DNA of 64,000 bases from Sipunculus nudus (GCA_026874595.1 CM049307.1:97892330-97956329); one strand, 5' to 3'; counted from the first letter of the stretch, positions 10,869-21,546 are shown. Translations and numbers: made by a program. The notes: generated by a model not told the origin, from the sequence alone.

Positions 10869-10880
10869 GGGGGGGGGGGG
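10869..10880. repeat. Poly-G tract 1 (12 G) in LINE B 3' UTR, after a T run
   Basis: The equivalent tracts have 14, 11 and 12 G in blocks 2-4 (29181-29194, 39446-39456, 49729-49740). The preceding T run also varies in length. Confidence 0.9.
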
Positions 10881-11289
10881 TGAAAACTTACTTTTTCATA
10901 TAAGTTTAATATTAGATCATTGTATTGTACTCTTCGATCTCGGAAGTATAAAAGAGTCAATCAATCAATCAATCATGACCCGATTCCATGACAAGCGGAG
11001 AAAATCCGTTCCCACACAACTGACGACACATACGCCTGCTTGCATGATTTGACAGATCAAGGTCAAGTAGTTTATTTCGGCACACGTAAGCAATGAAACT
11101 CACTCGCACACAATGAAATTTGTACAAATTCACAAAAAACTCTACACCCAGACAATAGGCGGATCCCTATGATAAAAAACACTTTCAACACGAATAAATC
11201 AAAACTTTATTTAAAACACGGCCAATTAAACAAGGCCACACTTTGTTATAGGTTCATAACTGAAATGAGATTTCGGGTTCCCCGGTGTG

Positions 11290-11740
11290 TCATTCTCAGC
11301 CTTGCACCAAGGCAAGGTCACACTTAATCCAGCGCATGCGATAGCGGCCTGATATTATTTAAATAACACGCGCTGATTGGCTGACAGTTGACGCACCTCT
11401 GAAATATCCCTGCAGATTTTGAATCCCCTCTGAAGCAAAGGTCAGCATTTTTGTTTGGCCGAGAGAAGATGTTTAAGCTCTATCGAGCAGCTACAGGTTG
11501 CTGTACTCAACATTTTAGGCCTGTGCGCTCCGTAAGCATAATTTTTATGGAGTCGATAGTCGTAATGCCACACAAGCCAAGCAAGGAGCCGCGAGAGACC
11601 GCCTCCGTTTTACCCACACCGGTGACCCGAGGAAAGTTAGCTACAGCACCCACAGCCATAGAGGCCAGGGCAGGATAAAAACCGACACAAACGCTAGCAG
11701 CAGAGATCCAGCAAATCCAGAGCAGAACTTGATCTGGAAA
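11290..11740 (-). promoter_or_regulatory. CpG-containing block with CCAAT-type and NRF1-like motifs and an open minus frame
   Basis: On the minus strand AGCCAATCAGCGCG (around 11376) is followed about 15 bp on by TATTTAAATA, then by CGCATGCGC (11332-11340), an NRF1-like core. Upstream on that strand, TCTTTCCAG (acceptor-like, exon from 11733) opens a hydrophobic frame, CVGFYPALASMAVGAVANF and on to a TGA at 11509. The opposite strand is also open for 75 codons (11451-11678). It may be a host first-exon or promoter fragment. The family is not recognised. Confidence 0.3.
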
Positions 11741-12490
11741 GATTAAGAACGATCATTGTTTTCTTTATAAGCATCCCGGCTGAGTGCTTTGTGTTTTCCA
11801 TTTTAATCAATATTTATAAGCTATATGCAATTGCTTATAGTGTTTGTAGGCGTTGATTTTACGTGTCTTGTTGTGTTGGTAGCCTCTTGCAGGTGTGCGT
11901 GATATGTTTGTATTATGTTATATACCGTAAGCAGTGAGTGGAAAACAACTTAAATGCTTAAAAGGAAAGTCGGTACTCGATATATGGAACTGCCCTACCC
12001 ATATTCTCCAGAGTACTCCAGTCATGGCATGTTTTTATTTCCTGCATATTTTATATATTATTTTGGAAAAAGAAATTAAGTATTTTGTTGCGTGTGTGTG
12101 CGCCAGAATAATCAAGACTTTGCAGCTTGGCTTGATGTTTGTTCTGAAATATACTAAGGTAAATTTTTGTGCAAGCATAATATAACACAGCGTTAGTTTT
12201 TGTTAAATTTTTGATTTACTTCTTTTATTTTACGTATGGTAACGGTCTGGTATTACCATTCGTTTTATAAGTAACTTCTATAGTTGTTATGTGAGGTGCA
12301 TTCTTCCTATTTGGTCATATGTTTGGTTTTTAGCGTCCGTGTGTCCGGCCGTAAGTTAGCAGGGCATAAATCGTAACTGTAAGGGCTAGAATTATGAACC
12401 CTAAGCAGTCTAAGAGGTTTTGAAAAGTTTTCTTTGGAAACCTGAAATTAATTAAGTCTCTGTTACTAATAACCTTAGGGACTCTAAAGT

Positions 12491-13685
12491 ACACCAAGAA
12501 TAATTGAAAATTTGATACAAAACTCCAGTATCTGCACTGATCGCCATGAATCTTTGCATGCTAATTGATCAAAGAATGTTTCATCAGTCCCTGCAGACTG
12601 GTGGCGCCACCTGATTTTTTTTTTATTTTTTACGCATTTTTTCTCACTATTAGACAGCTTCAAAGATGTGTGCATTATTATTATAACCAATGGACCTAGA
12701 ATCTTTTAACCTGACAATCTTCATGGAAAATCCAGAATAAAGTCTCTGTCGCTCATATCCTTTTAGCTATGAGGCCCAGAAGAACCCCCGAAAATAATAA
12801 AAAAAATTGATACGAAAGCTCCAGTATCTGAATAACTAATGCATTGATCACCATGATTCTTTGCATGCCTATTAATCATGGAATGTTTCATCAGTTCCTG
12901 CAGACTGGTGGCGCCACCTGTTTTTTTTTATTTCTTATACATTTTTATCTACTGTTAAGATCTACCAAGATGTTATTTTCTGTTGACATTGAACAAATCA
13001 TAACCATTAGACCTAGAATCTTGTAACTTGACATCCAGGGAGATTCGTGAATAATCTCCTTAGAAACCTGTAATAAGGTCTCTGTTATTCATATCTTTTG
13101 AGCTATCGGGCTTGTCAATACACCAAGTATAATTTAAAAATTTGATACAAAACCTCCAGTTTCTCAACAACTAATGCATTGATCACCATGATTCTTTGCA
13201 TACACATTCATCTTGGGGTGTTTCATCAGTTCCTGCAGACTGGTGGCGCAACCTGCATTTAAAAAAAAAAATCACGCATATTTTTTTTATATATTTTTGT
13301 TGTTGTTATTTTTGAGACCTTCAAAGATGCGGTCTTCCTTTATGATGGTACAAATCGTAACCATTGCACCTAGAATCATCTAACTTGACATCCAGGGAGG
13401 TCCTTGAAAAATCTCCTGGGAAACCTGAAATTAGGTCTGTGTTTCCAATATCCTTTGAGCTATGCTTCAGTTGAATGGGTTTACCACCTACAAAATTTGG
13501 CAATCAGATGATAAAATATCTTTTGTGAATGTCCACCTAGTTCTACTTTTCATGCATTTTCCCCTCAATTTTTGAGACAACAAATGACAACTTCATATCT
13601 GTTGATCGACAGTTGTTTAACTAGTGTCCTAAAAGTTAATATAGTTATAACTATTGCTATCAGTTACTGAAGACTGGTGGCACTG
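12491..13685. repeat. Degenerate tandem repeat, about four units of 307-434 bp
   Basis: Each unit carries, in order, TTTGATACxAAA, CTCCAGTATCTG, GATCxCCATGA, TTCTTTGCAT, TTTCATCAG, CTGCAGACTGGTGGCGCCACCTG and CCTAGAATC. The anchor CAGACTGG occurs at 12594, 12901 and 13236, and as GAGACTGG-like at about 13668. The core GGTGGCGCCACC is a perfect 12-bp palindrome in units 1 and 2 and is mutated in units 3 and 4. No coding potential is evident. Confidence 0.82.
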
Positions 13686-14464
13686 TATGCGTAAAAAATC
13701 TTGCTGCCCCTCCCCAAAATTGTAACAACATTTGTAATAATATTCTTCTAAATAAGACAACAGTTGTAAAAATTAGGCCATTATCCCATACTTGTCAGCT
13801 GAGCTTCATGACCCATGGGTCAATTATTTTGTTGTTATTTTGTTCTACTTCTTTGTTCTACACATTCTATTTAAATATACTGTGTACAATGGGGTGGGGG
13901 GGGGGGGAGTATGATCCTCTTCTTGGTAGTTGATATATCCCCTGGCTCGGCTGTAGTGCTAATGTAGTGGTCCTGCCGCTACAACCCCCCTTCTTCGAGC
14001 TTCTTGTGTGTCGGTAGTAGCTACAGTTCAGTTCTAGTTACACCTCTCAGGCTCACTCGGTACGGAGGGTCTGGGACCTTCGAGCTGGCGGCCTCTTAAG
14101 CCATTGTTTTTAAATTTGGGAGTCCGTGTCTGAAGGTCTTATCATAGGAAATATGTTTTGTCGCTGGAGTTGGTGTCAGAAGACGCCGTGGATGGTAACA
14201 CCGTAATGTTTTACAATTTGGCTAGAGATAGTTTTCTTGTGAGACGTTGAGTAGTATTTAATCCTCCTTAGTCAATTCTACATCAATTACTCAGGGTGTT
14301 CCTCACTTTGATCACTCAAGTCATATAGTGATGATTTGATATCGTTGTTATCTATTCTATCATCGTCTATTCTTCTATTCCCATTTGTTAGTCTGTTTCT
14401 GTGGATACGCAAATCCTTTGTGTTTCTGGCTTCATGAAGTTAATATATTTGGAGTTCAGAACGT

Positions 14465-15360
14465 TTATAGCATGATAACAAGTATCAAATTCATTGTCAG
14501 CTGGACGGAGGCAGGTAACTTTAAAACATGCAAGGGGAAAAGTTCTTCATGTGAATCATTCGAGTCATGTGACATGATGCAAGCAGCAAACAAGTTGAAG
14601 AGTTTTGTTGTGGTAAATGATGCAGTTGCAGTTTCTTTAGAAATCATGGCTGGTTTCTTCTCTTTGTCTGTTTGTGTAGATTTAGTTTTGATAGGTTTCA
14701 CAGTAGGTTCAGTCTGGGATGACTTGTTCTTGCTTGACTTGGTTCCGTTTATTTTGTTTTTGATTTGAACTTTGGGGCTTAATCTGTTTGCGTTGTCTTG
14801 AGTCCGTGAGTATTGGTACTGGATCGACTTACTCACTTCTTGAATAATGGTTTCAGTCGTTAACTTGGAAGTAGTCACAAGTGTTGTTGGTTGAGGAACT
14901 TGAATAGCTGTAAAATCAGTTGACTGTGCATGTACTGGTGGGCTGGCATGTAGTAGTTCATTTTGTCTTCTGCTGGTAGAAGTCGCACTCTCTGTATGCA
15001 CTAGTAGGATCTCCCCGGTAGTTGAAACATCTAGGGTTAGCTTCAGTGCAGTCTCTGGTGTAATGTTCGCTGATGCCGCATTTATAACATCTCGGTTTAT
15101 TTTACGCGATGGTCGGCCCCATTGGTCCCGGAATTTTTCAATCGGATGGCTTGAATGGCCGATGGGTAGCTTTCTTGAATGGTTTTCAAAATTCATCATC
15201 CGAAGTTTTTGGTGAAATCCCCACCACTTCACCACTATAGGGAACTCTTTGGTAGGTTTAGTTCTGGCTCGTTTTTTTCGGTTTTTGGGCTGTGGTCCGA
15301 ATACTGGAAATCTTGTTAATTTCGGGCGTAACTTTCTATTCTGTCTTTTCTTTGCGGCTG
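14465..15360 (-). pseudogene. Minus-strand open frame of about 298 codons, possible LINE ORF1 (gag-like)
   Basis: The minus frame is open from about 15360 to 14465. It starts after a TGA and has a basic N-terminus (KNRKKRARTKPTK). It continues KFRDQWGRPSRKINRD, a Thr/Ser-rich middle, then SSQTEPTVKPIKTKSTQTDK and a short tail. ATG at 15365 (MTSRKEKTE) is in another frame, so the start is probably lost by a frameshift. Basic and STQTD-rich composition next to an antisense Jockey-like RT suggests an ORF1 protein. I cannot name a family, and the order (downstream of the RT) would need a second element. Confidence 0.4.
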
Positions 15361-16107
15361 GTCATATTTGTTTCTCCTAGGGACGTATATAAAAAAAAAT
15401 TCTTGTGCTGGTGGCCGCATCAAACGTATATCCGGTAGTGTCTTGCTTAAAAGTTTGTACAAAACTTGTTGTCTATCATTGTACGCTCTTTCCTGTCAAC
15501 GATAAGGCCCGTAGGTTTATCCATATATCCGGTATCCATTCGGCGACTGTACGATTTTCTGTGTAATTTCTTGACAACATTCGTGCGGGCGCCTTGCCTT
15601 GTCCGCCGTTGCCGACCCTGTGCGATATTTGTATAAATCAAATTGCAGCAGTGCCGGTTCCGTATGAGATAGGATCGATGGACCGAGCTCTCAGAAGCTT
15701 ATATTGCTGTTTTTTTAGGAGCGAGGGGGGGGGGGGGCTGATGGAGGGGGGGATATTTGAAGTACGTTTTTATGGCTTCCTGACTAAAACACCACCCATA
15801 GCGGAGGGCAGTCATTTAACCACCCTAATTTACCTTTAGTTGTATGGGATATAAATAATTTTAATGTTATCAGATATGCTGGATGATCCAGCTTATCTCC
15901 CGAAAAACCCGGAACTATTCTTATATCTGAGTTAGGTTTGGGGGACTTGTAAATATGCTTATATAACTTATTATTTTTTGTTTTAGGTGTTTGGACTGTT
16001 GAAGGGGTCGGGGTATTGATCCAGATTTTGACTTAATATCGACTTAATACATACCTTAGAGCATGTGAGGATTGGTAAGACCATGGGGGGGGGGGGGGGG
16101 TTAGTTA

Positions 16108-16871
16108 TTGTTTTCAAAGATTATCTTTAGCGGGGAATTGTGTCTGTTTCTGGGCGAATTTTTTTTGTGTTACATGAGATGTTTGACTGGGTTGTTGTGT
16201 TTTATCCTTTTTAAGGCGTTGACTGACTTTTCTGTTATAGCAATGTCATCTGCGAATTGGGATACCTGTGCCAGTTGGCCAGTCTTTGCCAGATCATTGA
16301 CGTATAAAATGAATAGGGTGGGCATAGGACTGAGCCCTGGGGAGTACCAGCTTGGAGAGTTATTCTCTTGCAGTGTCCCATTTACATTAACTTTGAGTGT
16401 ACTATTTTTTCTTGGAAGGAGGATAGGATTCTTACCAGTTTGTTGGGAAATTTTGTCCTTTTAAATTTGTGACGCAAGGCAATTAGACCAGACCGCATTA
16501 AAAGTCTTTGCAACGTCGAGAAATGTGGCTAATTTGGCATGGAATTTTGGTATCAATTGTGGATTGTTTGGCTTAGTCTAAATAACTGATCAATGGTAAA
16601 ATATGCCTGATTTTAATCCAGCTAGATCTGTATTAAAGAAGGGGCCGCCTAGTCCTTGGCTTCTATTATCAAGAAAGTAGAAATTCTGTTCTTGTGATAT
16701 TTTTTTAAAAAAGTTTGCCTAAGCAGGGAAGGAAACTTATTGGTCTGTGAATTTTTGCGATCATAGTGACTAGGGCTTTCTTCCATTCAATTGGAAAGTA
16801 GCCCCAGGTTAAACAGAGGTTAGGCAGATTCGTAATTCTCTGTTATCCTTTGTCAGGGATTCTCTTAAGTA
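16108..16871 (-). pseudogene. LINE C (Jockey-like) reverse transcriptase fragment, antisense, copy 1
   Basis: On the minus strand WGYFPIEWKKALVTMIAK, RPISFLPCLGKLF, GLSPMPTLFILYVNDL and SQFADDIAITE appear in the expected RT order. The FADD catalytic box lies near 16246-16256. Several frameshifts and stops are present. The fragment is cut at its upstream side by the LINE A insertion at 16872-16883. The missing N-terminal side and endonuclease end appear at 61245-61940, beyond the complete LINE A. Confidence 0.8.
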
Positions 16872-16882
16872 CTTTGTAATTT
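16872..16882 (+). repeat. Left target-site duplication of LINE A (copy)
   Basis: CTTTGTAATTT is identical to the sequence right after the LINE A tail at 61234-61244. It is repeated before each LINE A 5' end (35178, 45448, 55723). Confidence 0.88.
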
Positions 16883-16884
16883 AT

Positions 16885-16899
16885 GGCGCCATCTGGTGG
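16885..16899 (-). promoter_or_regulatory. CTCF-core-like motif at the LINE A 5' end
   Basis: The minus strand reads CCACCAGATGGCGCC, which fits the IUPAC core CCRSYAGRKGGCRSY at all 15 positions. It recurs at 35191, 45461 and 55736. Binding is an inference. Confidence 0.45.
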
Positions 16900-16908
16900 T
16901 ACAAGAGG

Positions 16909-17505
16909 ATGGACGTGTTTCACCTCGGAACAGAAAGAAACAGGGTAAAAGTGAGTTTTTTTCAACAATTATCAAAGTTTTATGCCACCATTGACTGTAT
17001 AGTAGTGTGTACTAGGCCCCAAATTGAAATGAGAGTTGGGATAGACACTTGGAGAGCCAGAATTGGCTCGTTTATGGCCACAATGAAAAGGCCTGGTTGG
17101 AGACTAGACACCATTGTTGTCACGGGTAACTATGGACGCGGCATGTTGAGAGTTACCCTTATTATCGGCCTGATGTTGGTTCTGTCTGGGGACGTTGAGC
17201 TGAACCAAGGTCCCGGTAAAGGTGATAAAACCAGCTCGACACAGCCTAATGTCCCGACCAGAAATGCACAGCAGCGTTTTAATAGGGACGAAGAAGGGGC
17301 ACTCTGTATAAGTATAAGTAACAAAAGCTTTGTTGACACTCCGCAGAACCCGGAATTGATAGAAACACTCTCTCCGCCCTGTTCCCCGCCACGGGTCACC
17401 AGGCCAGACTCCTCATTTGTAACTGCAGGGGCAAGGCCGAAAGAGAGATACGCATTATCAGCAGGTACAGCAGATCCGATCACAAATTTGGAAAAGCGCC
17501 TCTAG
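16909..17505 (+). CDS. LINE A ORF1 N-terminal part with 2A-like leader (198 codons)
   Basis: ATG lies in a good context (GAGGATGG). The leader contains DTWRARIGSF and a hydrophobic run (TLIIGLMLVLSG), then GDVELNQGP at 17188-17214. This arrangement is typical of invertebrate LINEs whose ORF1 starts with a 2A ribosome-skipping peptide, but the canonical N-P-G-P reads N-Q-G-P, so skipping is doubtful. After it come a Pro/Ser-rich stretch and the start of a coiled coil (ITNLEKRL), ended by TAG at 17503. The same frame continues beyond the stop, so this is the first part of a larger ORF1. Confidence 0.75.
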   Translation: MDVFHLGTERNRVKVSFFQQLSKFYATIDCIVVCTRPQIEMRVGIDTWRARIGSFMATMKRPGWRLDTIVVTGNYGRGMLRVTLIIGLMLVLSGDVELNQGPGKGDKTSSTQPNVPTRNAQQRFNRDEEGALCISISNKSFVDTPQNPELIETLSPPCSPPRVTRPDSSFVTAGARPKERYALSAGTADPITNLEKRL

Positions 17506-18029
17506 TATTTGGAAGAACAAATCTCTAAGATGAATGATATCAGATAAAAAAAAATACAAAGCTCAAAAATAAGTGTGAACAAATGGAAAATCAATCAAGA
17601 AGGGAAAACATAATTATTCATGGGGTGCCTGAGAGTAATGGGAAAGAAACTTGGCAAGAATGTGAAAACAAAGCCAGAACAGTTATAAAGGAAAAGCTAG
17701 GGATACCTTGTGATTCAGAACTAAGTATTGAAAGAGCACATAGACTTCCAGTGAAAAATGAACATTGCAAACCAAGACCAATAATAATCAAGTTCTTAAG
17801 ATTTAAAGACAAGGAGAGAATCATTTTTCAAGCCAAAGATAAGTTAAAAGACAGTGACATTACAATGACCAATGACTTCAGCCAACAAGTTCGTGAAGCG
17901 AGAGGCAGTTTAATTCCTCATATGCTAAAAGCCAGAGAAGGGGGCAAAGAAGCCAACTCACTTTTGATAAACTTTGTGTGGAAGGACAGTTGTTTAAATG
18001 GGATGTTAATACCAACAGTAAAGTGTTAA
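17506..18029 (+). pseudogene. LINE A ORF1 C-terminal part: coiled coil, RRM-like and C-terminal domain
   Basis: Downstream of the TAG the coiled coil continues (YLEEQISKMND). Then comes RRENIIIHGVPES, the start of an L1-ORF1-type RRM. ERAHRLP, PRPIIIKFLRFKDKERI and a C-terminal domain follow and end at the TAA at 18027. These domains bind and chaperone LINE RNA. Compared with 56357-56881 one C is missing near 17545, which creates a TAA and a frameshift. From ATG 17583 the frame is open for 148 codons. Confidence 0.78.
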
Positions 18030-18225
18030 TAACAAGACCTAGAAAATTCTAGCAGTCAGGCCAGGGTCCAAGTACCTATTCATTTAATTGCAAAAATAAT
18101 CATGGACGTACCAATAATTAATATTTTTGTGTTGTAGATTCAGAACCAGTATGTGTACAATTAACCTCACAAGAAAGACTAACTTCACCCCAGCCTCAAC
18201 ACACTAACCTTAAAACCAGTTAAGC

Positions 18226-20296
18226 ATGTCAACAAATAACCATTGCACTTATACTGACAATATTCAGTTACACAAGGATTCAAATACTAGTTATGATTTG
18301 CACTTAATTTCTTGGAATGTTGGAGGATTGAGATCTAAATTAAATACAACAGAACTTCATAATATAATTAAAGAAGGTGACATTTTGTGCATTGTTGAAA
18401 CCAGGGCTGTCCAATCAGATGACTACTCAGATATTTTTGCAGATTTTCATTGTTTTAGTAACACCAGGAGTGGAGTTATGGTATGTGATAGGAAGTCTTG
18501 TTATATTAATATTTTAGAAATGTATATGTTTACGGATATTATTGTTTTAATATGAGAAGGTGAAGTGTTTGACATTGGTGTAGATATATTATTGATAGGA
18601 GCCTACATAGCTCCTAAAGGGTCACCAATGTATAATAAGACTGAAGAAAGTGATGGAATATTACGAAATGAAAACATTATTTTTGACATATTTTCAAAGT
18701 ATGGAGGTATGAATATTATTTTGATGGGAGATCTTAATGCAAGAATTGGTAATAAGTTGGATTACATAAAAAATGATTGTTTGAATTTTGTAGGACTAAA
18801 TGATGCTTATCTTGCTGATGAATTTAACATGAAAAGAATATCAAAAGATGGAAGAACTAATATGTTTGGCTTCTCTTTGCAGCAGTTATGTGGTGCTTTT
18901 AATATCCATATTTAAAATGGCAGATTTGCACCTGTTTTATCAGGTGAATTTACCTGCATAACACAAACTTGACAAAGTGTTGTAGACTACATGATTATTA
19001 GTACTGAGTTGTTCTGTTTTGTTAAATCATTAGCCGTCCTTACTGAGGATACTTCAGATAATTATCCCATAAAATGTACTCTGGAACTTAAGTCAGAAAT
19101 AATAAAAACTAATACAAACATGGAAATCTACCCATGGGTAAAATATAAATTACCATGTAATGACATTACAAATATAAAAAATCATTGACAAGAATATCAC
19201 TTTTGAATATATTGAAAAATTTAATAATCTTATTGATATTGATCTTAATGAAGCAGTAAAATATTTAAATAATATGTTATATAATATCACATCTGAAATG
19301 AAATAGGAAATACATATAAGAGAAGTCAACCATATTGGTGGGATGAAGAATGCAACAGAGCAAAGCTAATTAAGTTGTCAACATTAAACAGATACAGAAA
19401 ATCAGGAAATTTGGAAGAATTAAATAAATATAAATCAGAAAGACAGACATTCAAAAATATATGCAATACTAAGAAGAAAATTCAACAGGAATCAAAGATA
19501 ACAAAAGTTTTTAATAGCAAAAATATAAATGAAACGTGGAAATATGTAAAACAGTATAAGAAACAAAAGAGAACTCCAAGTATAGATGCTAAGCAATGGT
19601 TCAAAAATCTGTTTATGAGTAGTGTAAATGAAACTGAAAATAGTCACCAATTACAAAATGATGACATTACCATAAACATTGAGCACTTTGCATAACCTAC
19701 TTTCAACACACCTATACATACAGATGAAATAATACAAGAAGTGAATGAGATGCAAAAAGGGAAATCATCAGGTCCAGATGGAATATCTTTGGAAATTATA
19801 CAATCATACTATCAAGTTCTGCAGCCTTTATTGGTATCTTTGTTTAACAAAATTTTATCATCTGGAATTTTTCCTGACAAGTGGTGTAAAGCTATTATAA
19901 TTCCTCTCCACAAGAAAGGTTCAATTAATAATCCAGGTAACTATAGAGGTATTTCATAACTAAATATAACTGGGAAAATTTTCACAAAAATCTTATACAG
20001 TAGATTAGTAGATTATGTTGAGAGTAAAAGTTAACGTCAAAAGCATAAGCAGGGTATAGGAAAGGGTACTGTACTGTCGATAATATTTTTATTTTACAAG
20101 CCATGGTCCAAAAATATATATCAAAACAAAGAGGCAGATTTTATTGTTTGTATGTCGATTTTTCTAAAGCTTTCGATTCAGTGCAACACAATATATTATG
20201 GAATGTATTGATAAATCATTGTATCAATGGAAATATATTTTAAGGGTTTAACAATCATTACATACAAATATAAAGTCATGTGCATTATCAGAAAGT
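18226..20296 (+). pseudogene. LINE A ORF2 (endonuclease and RT start), truncated by the duplication break
   Basis: ATG at 18226 opens MSTNNHCTYTDN, then DLHLISWNVGGLR, so this copy shows the ORF2 start that the left-edge copy lacks. Stops at 18553, 18913, 18970 and 19186 match that copy. By eye I see no base difference from 1-1992. The catalytic FADD box and C-terminal domain lie beyond the break and are absent. Confidence 0.83.
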
Positions 20297-20312
20297 ATAC
20301 CATATGGTATAC
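20295..20312. repeat. Perfect 18-bp palindrome at LINE A / X junction, copy 2
   Basis: Identical to 1991-2008. Confidence 0.9.
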
Positions 20313-20872
20313 AGGAAACAAAAATATTGATTTTAAAATATATTATTGCTTTCAGTGCATTTGGTTACGAATGTGAATACACACGTATATTAAATTTAGT
20401 TTGGTTTTTAACTTCTTTCATACATAGCCTATATTTACAATAACGTAACGTTCTTGCGGTTATATATTCAATGGTATAATTATCTATGAGATACTTCATT
20501 TTTATTAGAATACAAGTTTTAATAATAGATTATTAAACTTTTTCATTCTTCTTTATTAATGCCACAGGAGTGAGTTTTAAAATATACGTACATACAATTT
20601 ACACTTTTTATTCTGAAAGACTGCTCACAAAAATGAAATGAACTTTTTTTAATATTATTTAATGTTGTAAGATGGGCAAGGAAAAATAAAAGTACAACAT
20701 TATCTAGAGTTAAAAAATACTTGTTGATGGCACAGGGTATATCACAGGGAATGACTACAAAGGATATATTTACATTGTCATTTCATTTTTAATGTAAAGA
20801 AATCAACCTCGTCGGTTGGCGTCAGATTTGGCTTCCAACGTCGGCCTGTTGACATTATTTTTTTATACGAGT

Positions 20873-20873
<1 letters not shown>

Positions 20874-20924
<51 letters not shown>

Positions 20925-20944
20925 ATATACATATATATATATAT
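20874..20944. repeat. (AT)n microsatellite, copy 2
   Basis: A slightly longer pure AT run than in copy 1, with the same imperfect tail. Confidence 0.95.
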
Positions 20945-21100
20945 CATGTGTAAGGAATCAAACGATTGTAAGCATCGTGTTGACTAATTAGTTTCGTACC
21001 TTTGTACGCACTATTCAGAACGGTATGACTGGAGGGGTTGTAGATTTAACATCTGGTTGTTCACTGAAGCGTGTTTGTGCTTAATACCTGTACACCACGC

Positions 21101-21546
21101 CTAATCTGGATTACTCTGTGTGCTGAGTTTACGTAAGAGGAATTTGTTAGCGTGTCTACACTTTGTTACAAGTTCATTGCGTTGGTTAAGCGTGGCCAGG
21201 TTTTGTATACATAAAATGAAATATTTCTCCAACAGGCACAGGTTACATCTGTTAGTTTCTGGGGAGTATGCTTTGGCTTCTCTCAGTATTCTCAACTGTA
21301 CTTCAAATTTACCGTTGTTCTCTTTTAGCTCCCAAATGTATTTACTGAGTTCCGTACTTTTCCTTTTTCCTGGTGTCTGAACGATGTTTTATGGTTGTAA
21401 TATCTTGTTTTGAAAGAGTTTGCCGTGAGACCCTTGTACGTTTCATCTGCTTTTTCGTTTTCTGTACTGACCGTGGCTTGATATATTACAGATTATGTAA
21501 AACGTTTTCTCAAAATAAATACCCTTGTTATTGCGTACAGTTTTGA
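21101..21546 (-). pseudogene. Penelope-like GIY-YIG fragment, copy 2
   Basis: Same motifs and same frameshift as 2795-3240; I see no copy-specific change. Confidence 0.72.

Larger units (their letters stand above)
6950..10975 (+). mobile_element. LINE B (CR1-like non-LTR retrotransposon), copy 1
   Basis: A decayed CR1-type LINE in the order ORF1, endonuclease, RT, CR1-type C-terminal region, 3' UTR and a (TCAA)n tail at 10957-10975. The left limit given is the unit boundary shared by all copies. In copies 1 and 2 the element may start further left. No target-site duplication was identified. Confidence 0.85.
10976..16107. other. Block B spacer, copy 1: mostly unrecognised
   Basis: This lies between the LINE B tail and the antisense LINE C fragment. 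It contains a conserved CpG-containing block (11290-11740), a degenerate tandem repeat (12491-13685), a minus-strand frame (14465-15360) and three poly-G tracts (13896-13907, 15725-15737, 16085-16100). An 83-codon + frame at 11934-12185 is open in every copy except for a 15-bp deletion in copy 2, but I recognise nothing in it. The parts 11741-12490, 13686-14464 and 15361-16107 hold no gene I can support. Confidence 0.6.
16883..20296 (+). mobile_element. LINE A, 3'-truncated copy (LA') with complete 5' end
   Basis: It starts ATGGCGCCATCTGGTGG right after the target-site duplication and runs through the 2A leader, ORF1 and the first half of ORF2. It stops at 20296, at the same base as the copy at the left window edge. 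About 2.1 kb of the 3' half is missing compared with 55734-61233. Confidence 0.88.

Noticed and set aside
14385-14768. 127-codon + frame
   Set aside because: It is the complement of the longer minus-strand frame at 14465-15360.
16108-16464. 118-codon + frame rich in Phe, Leu and Cys
   Set aside because: It is the complement of the LINE C RT fragment, whose FADD box reads on the minus strand.
17130-17483. 117-codon minus-strand frame in LINE A ORF1
   Set aside because: It is antisense to the 2A-leader ORF and has no recognisable features of its own.
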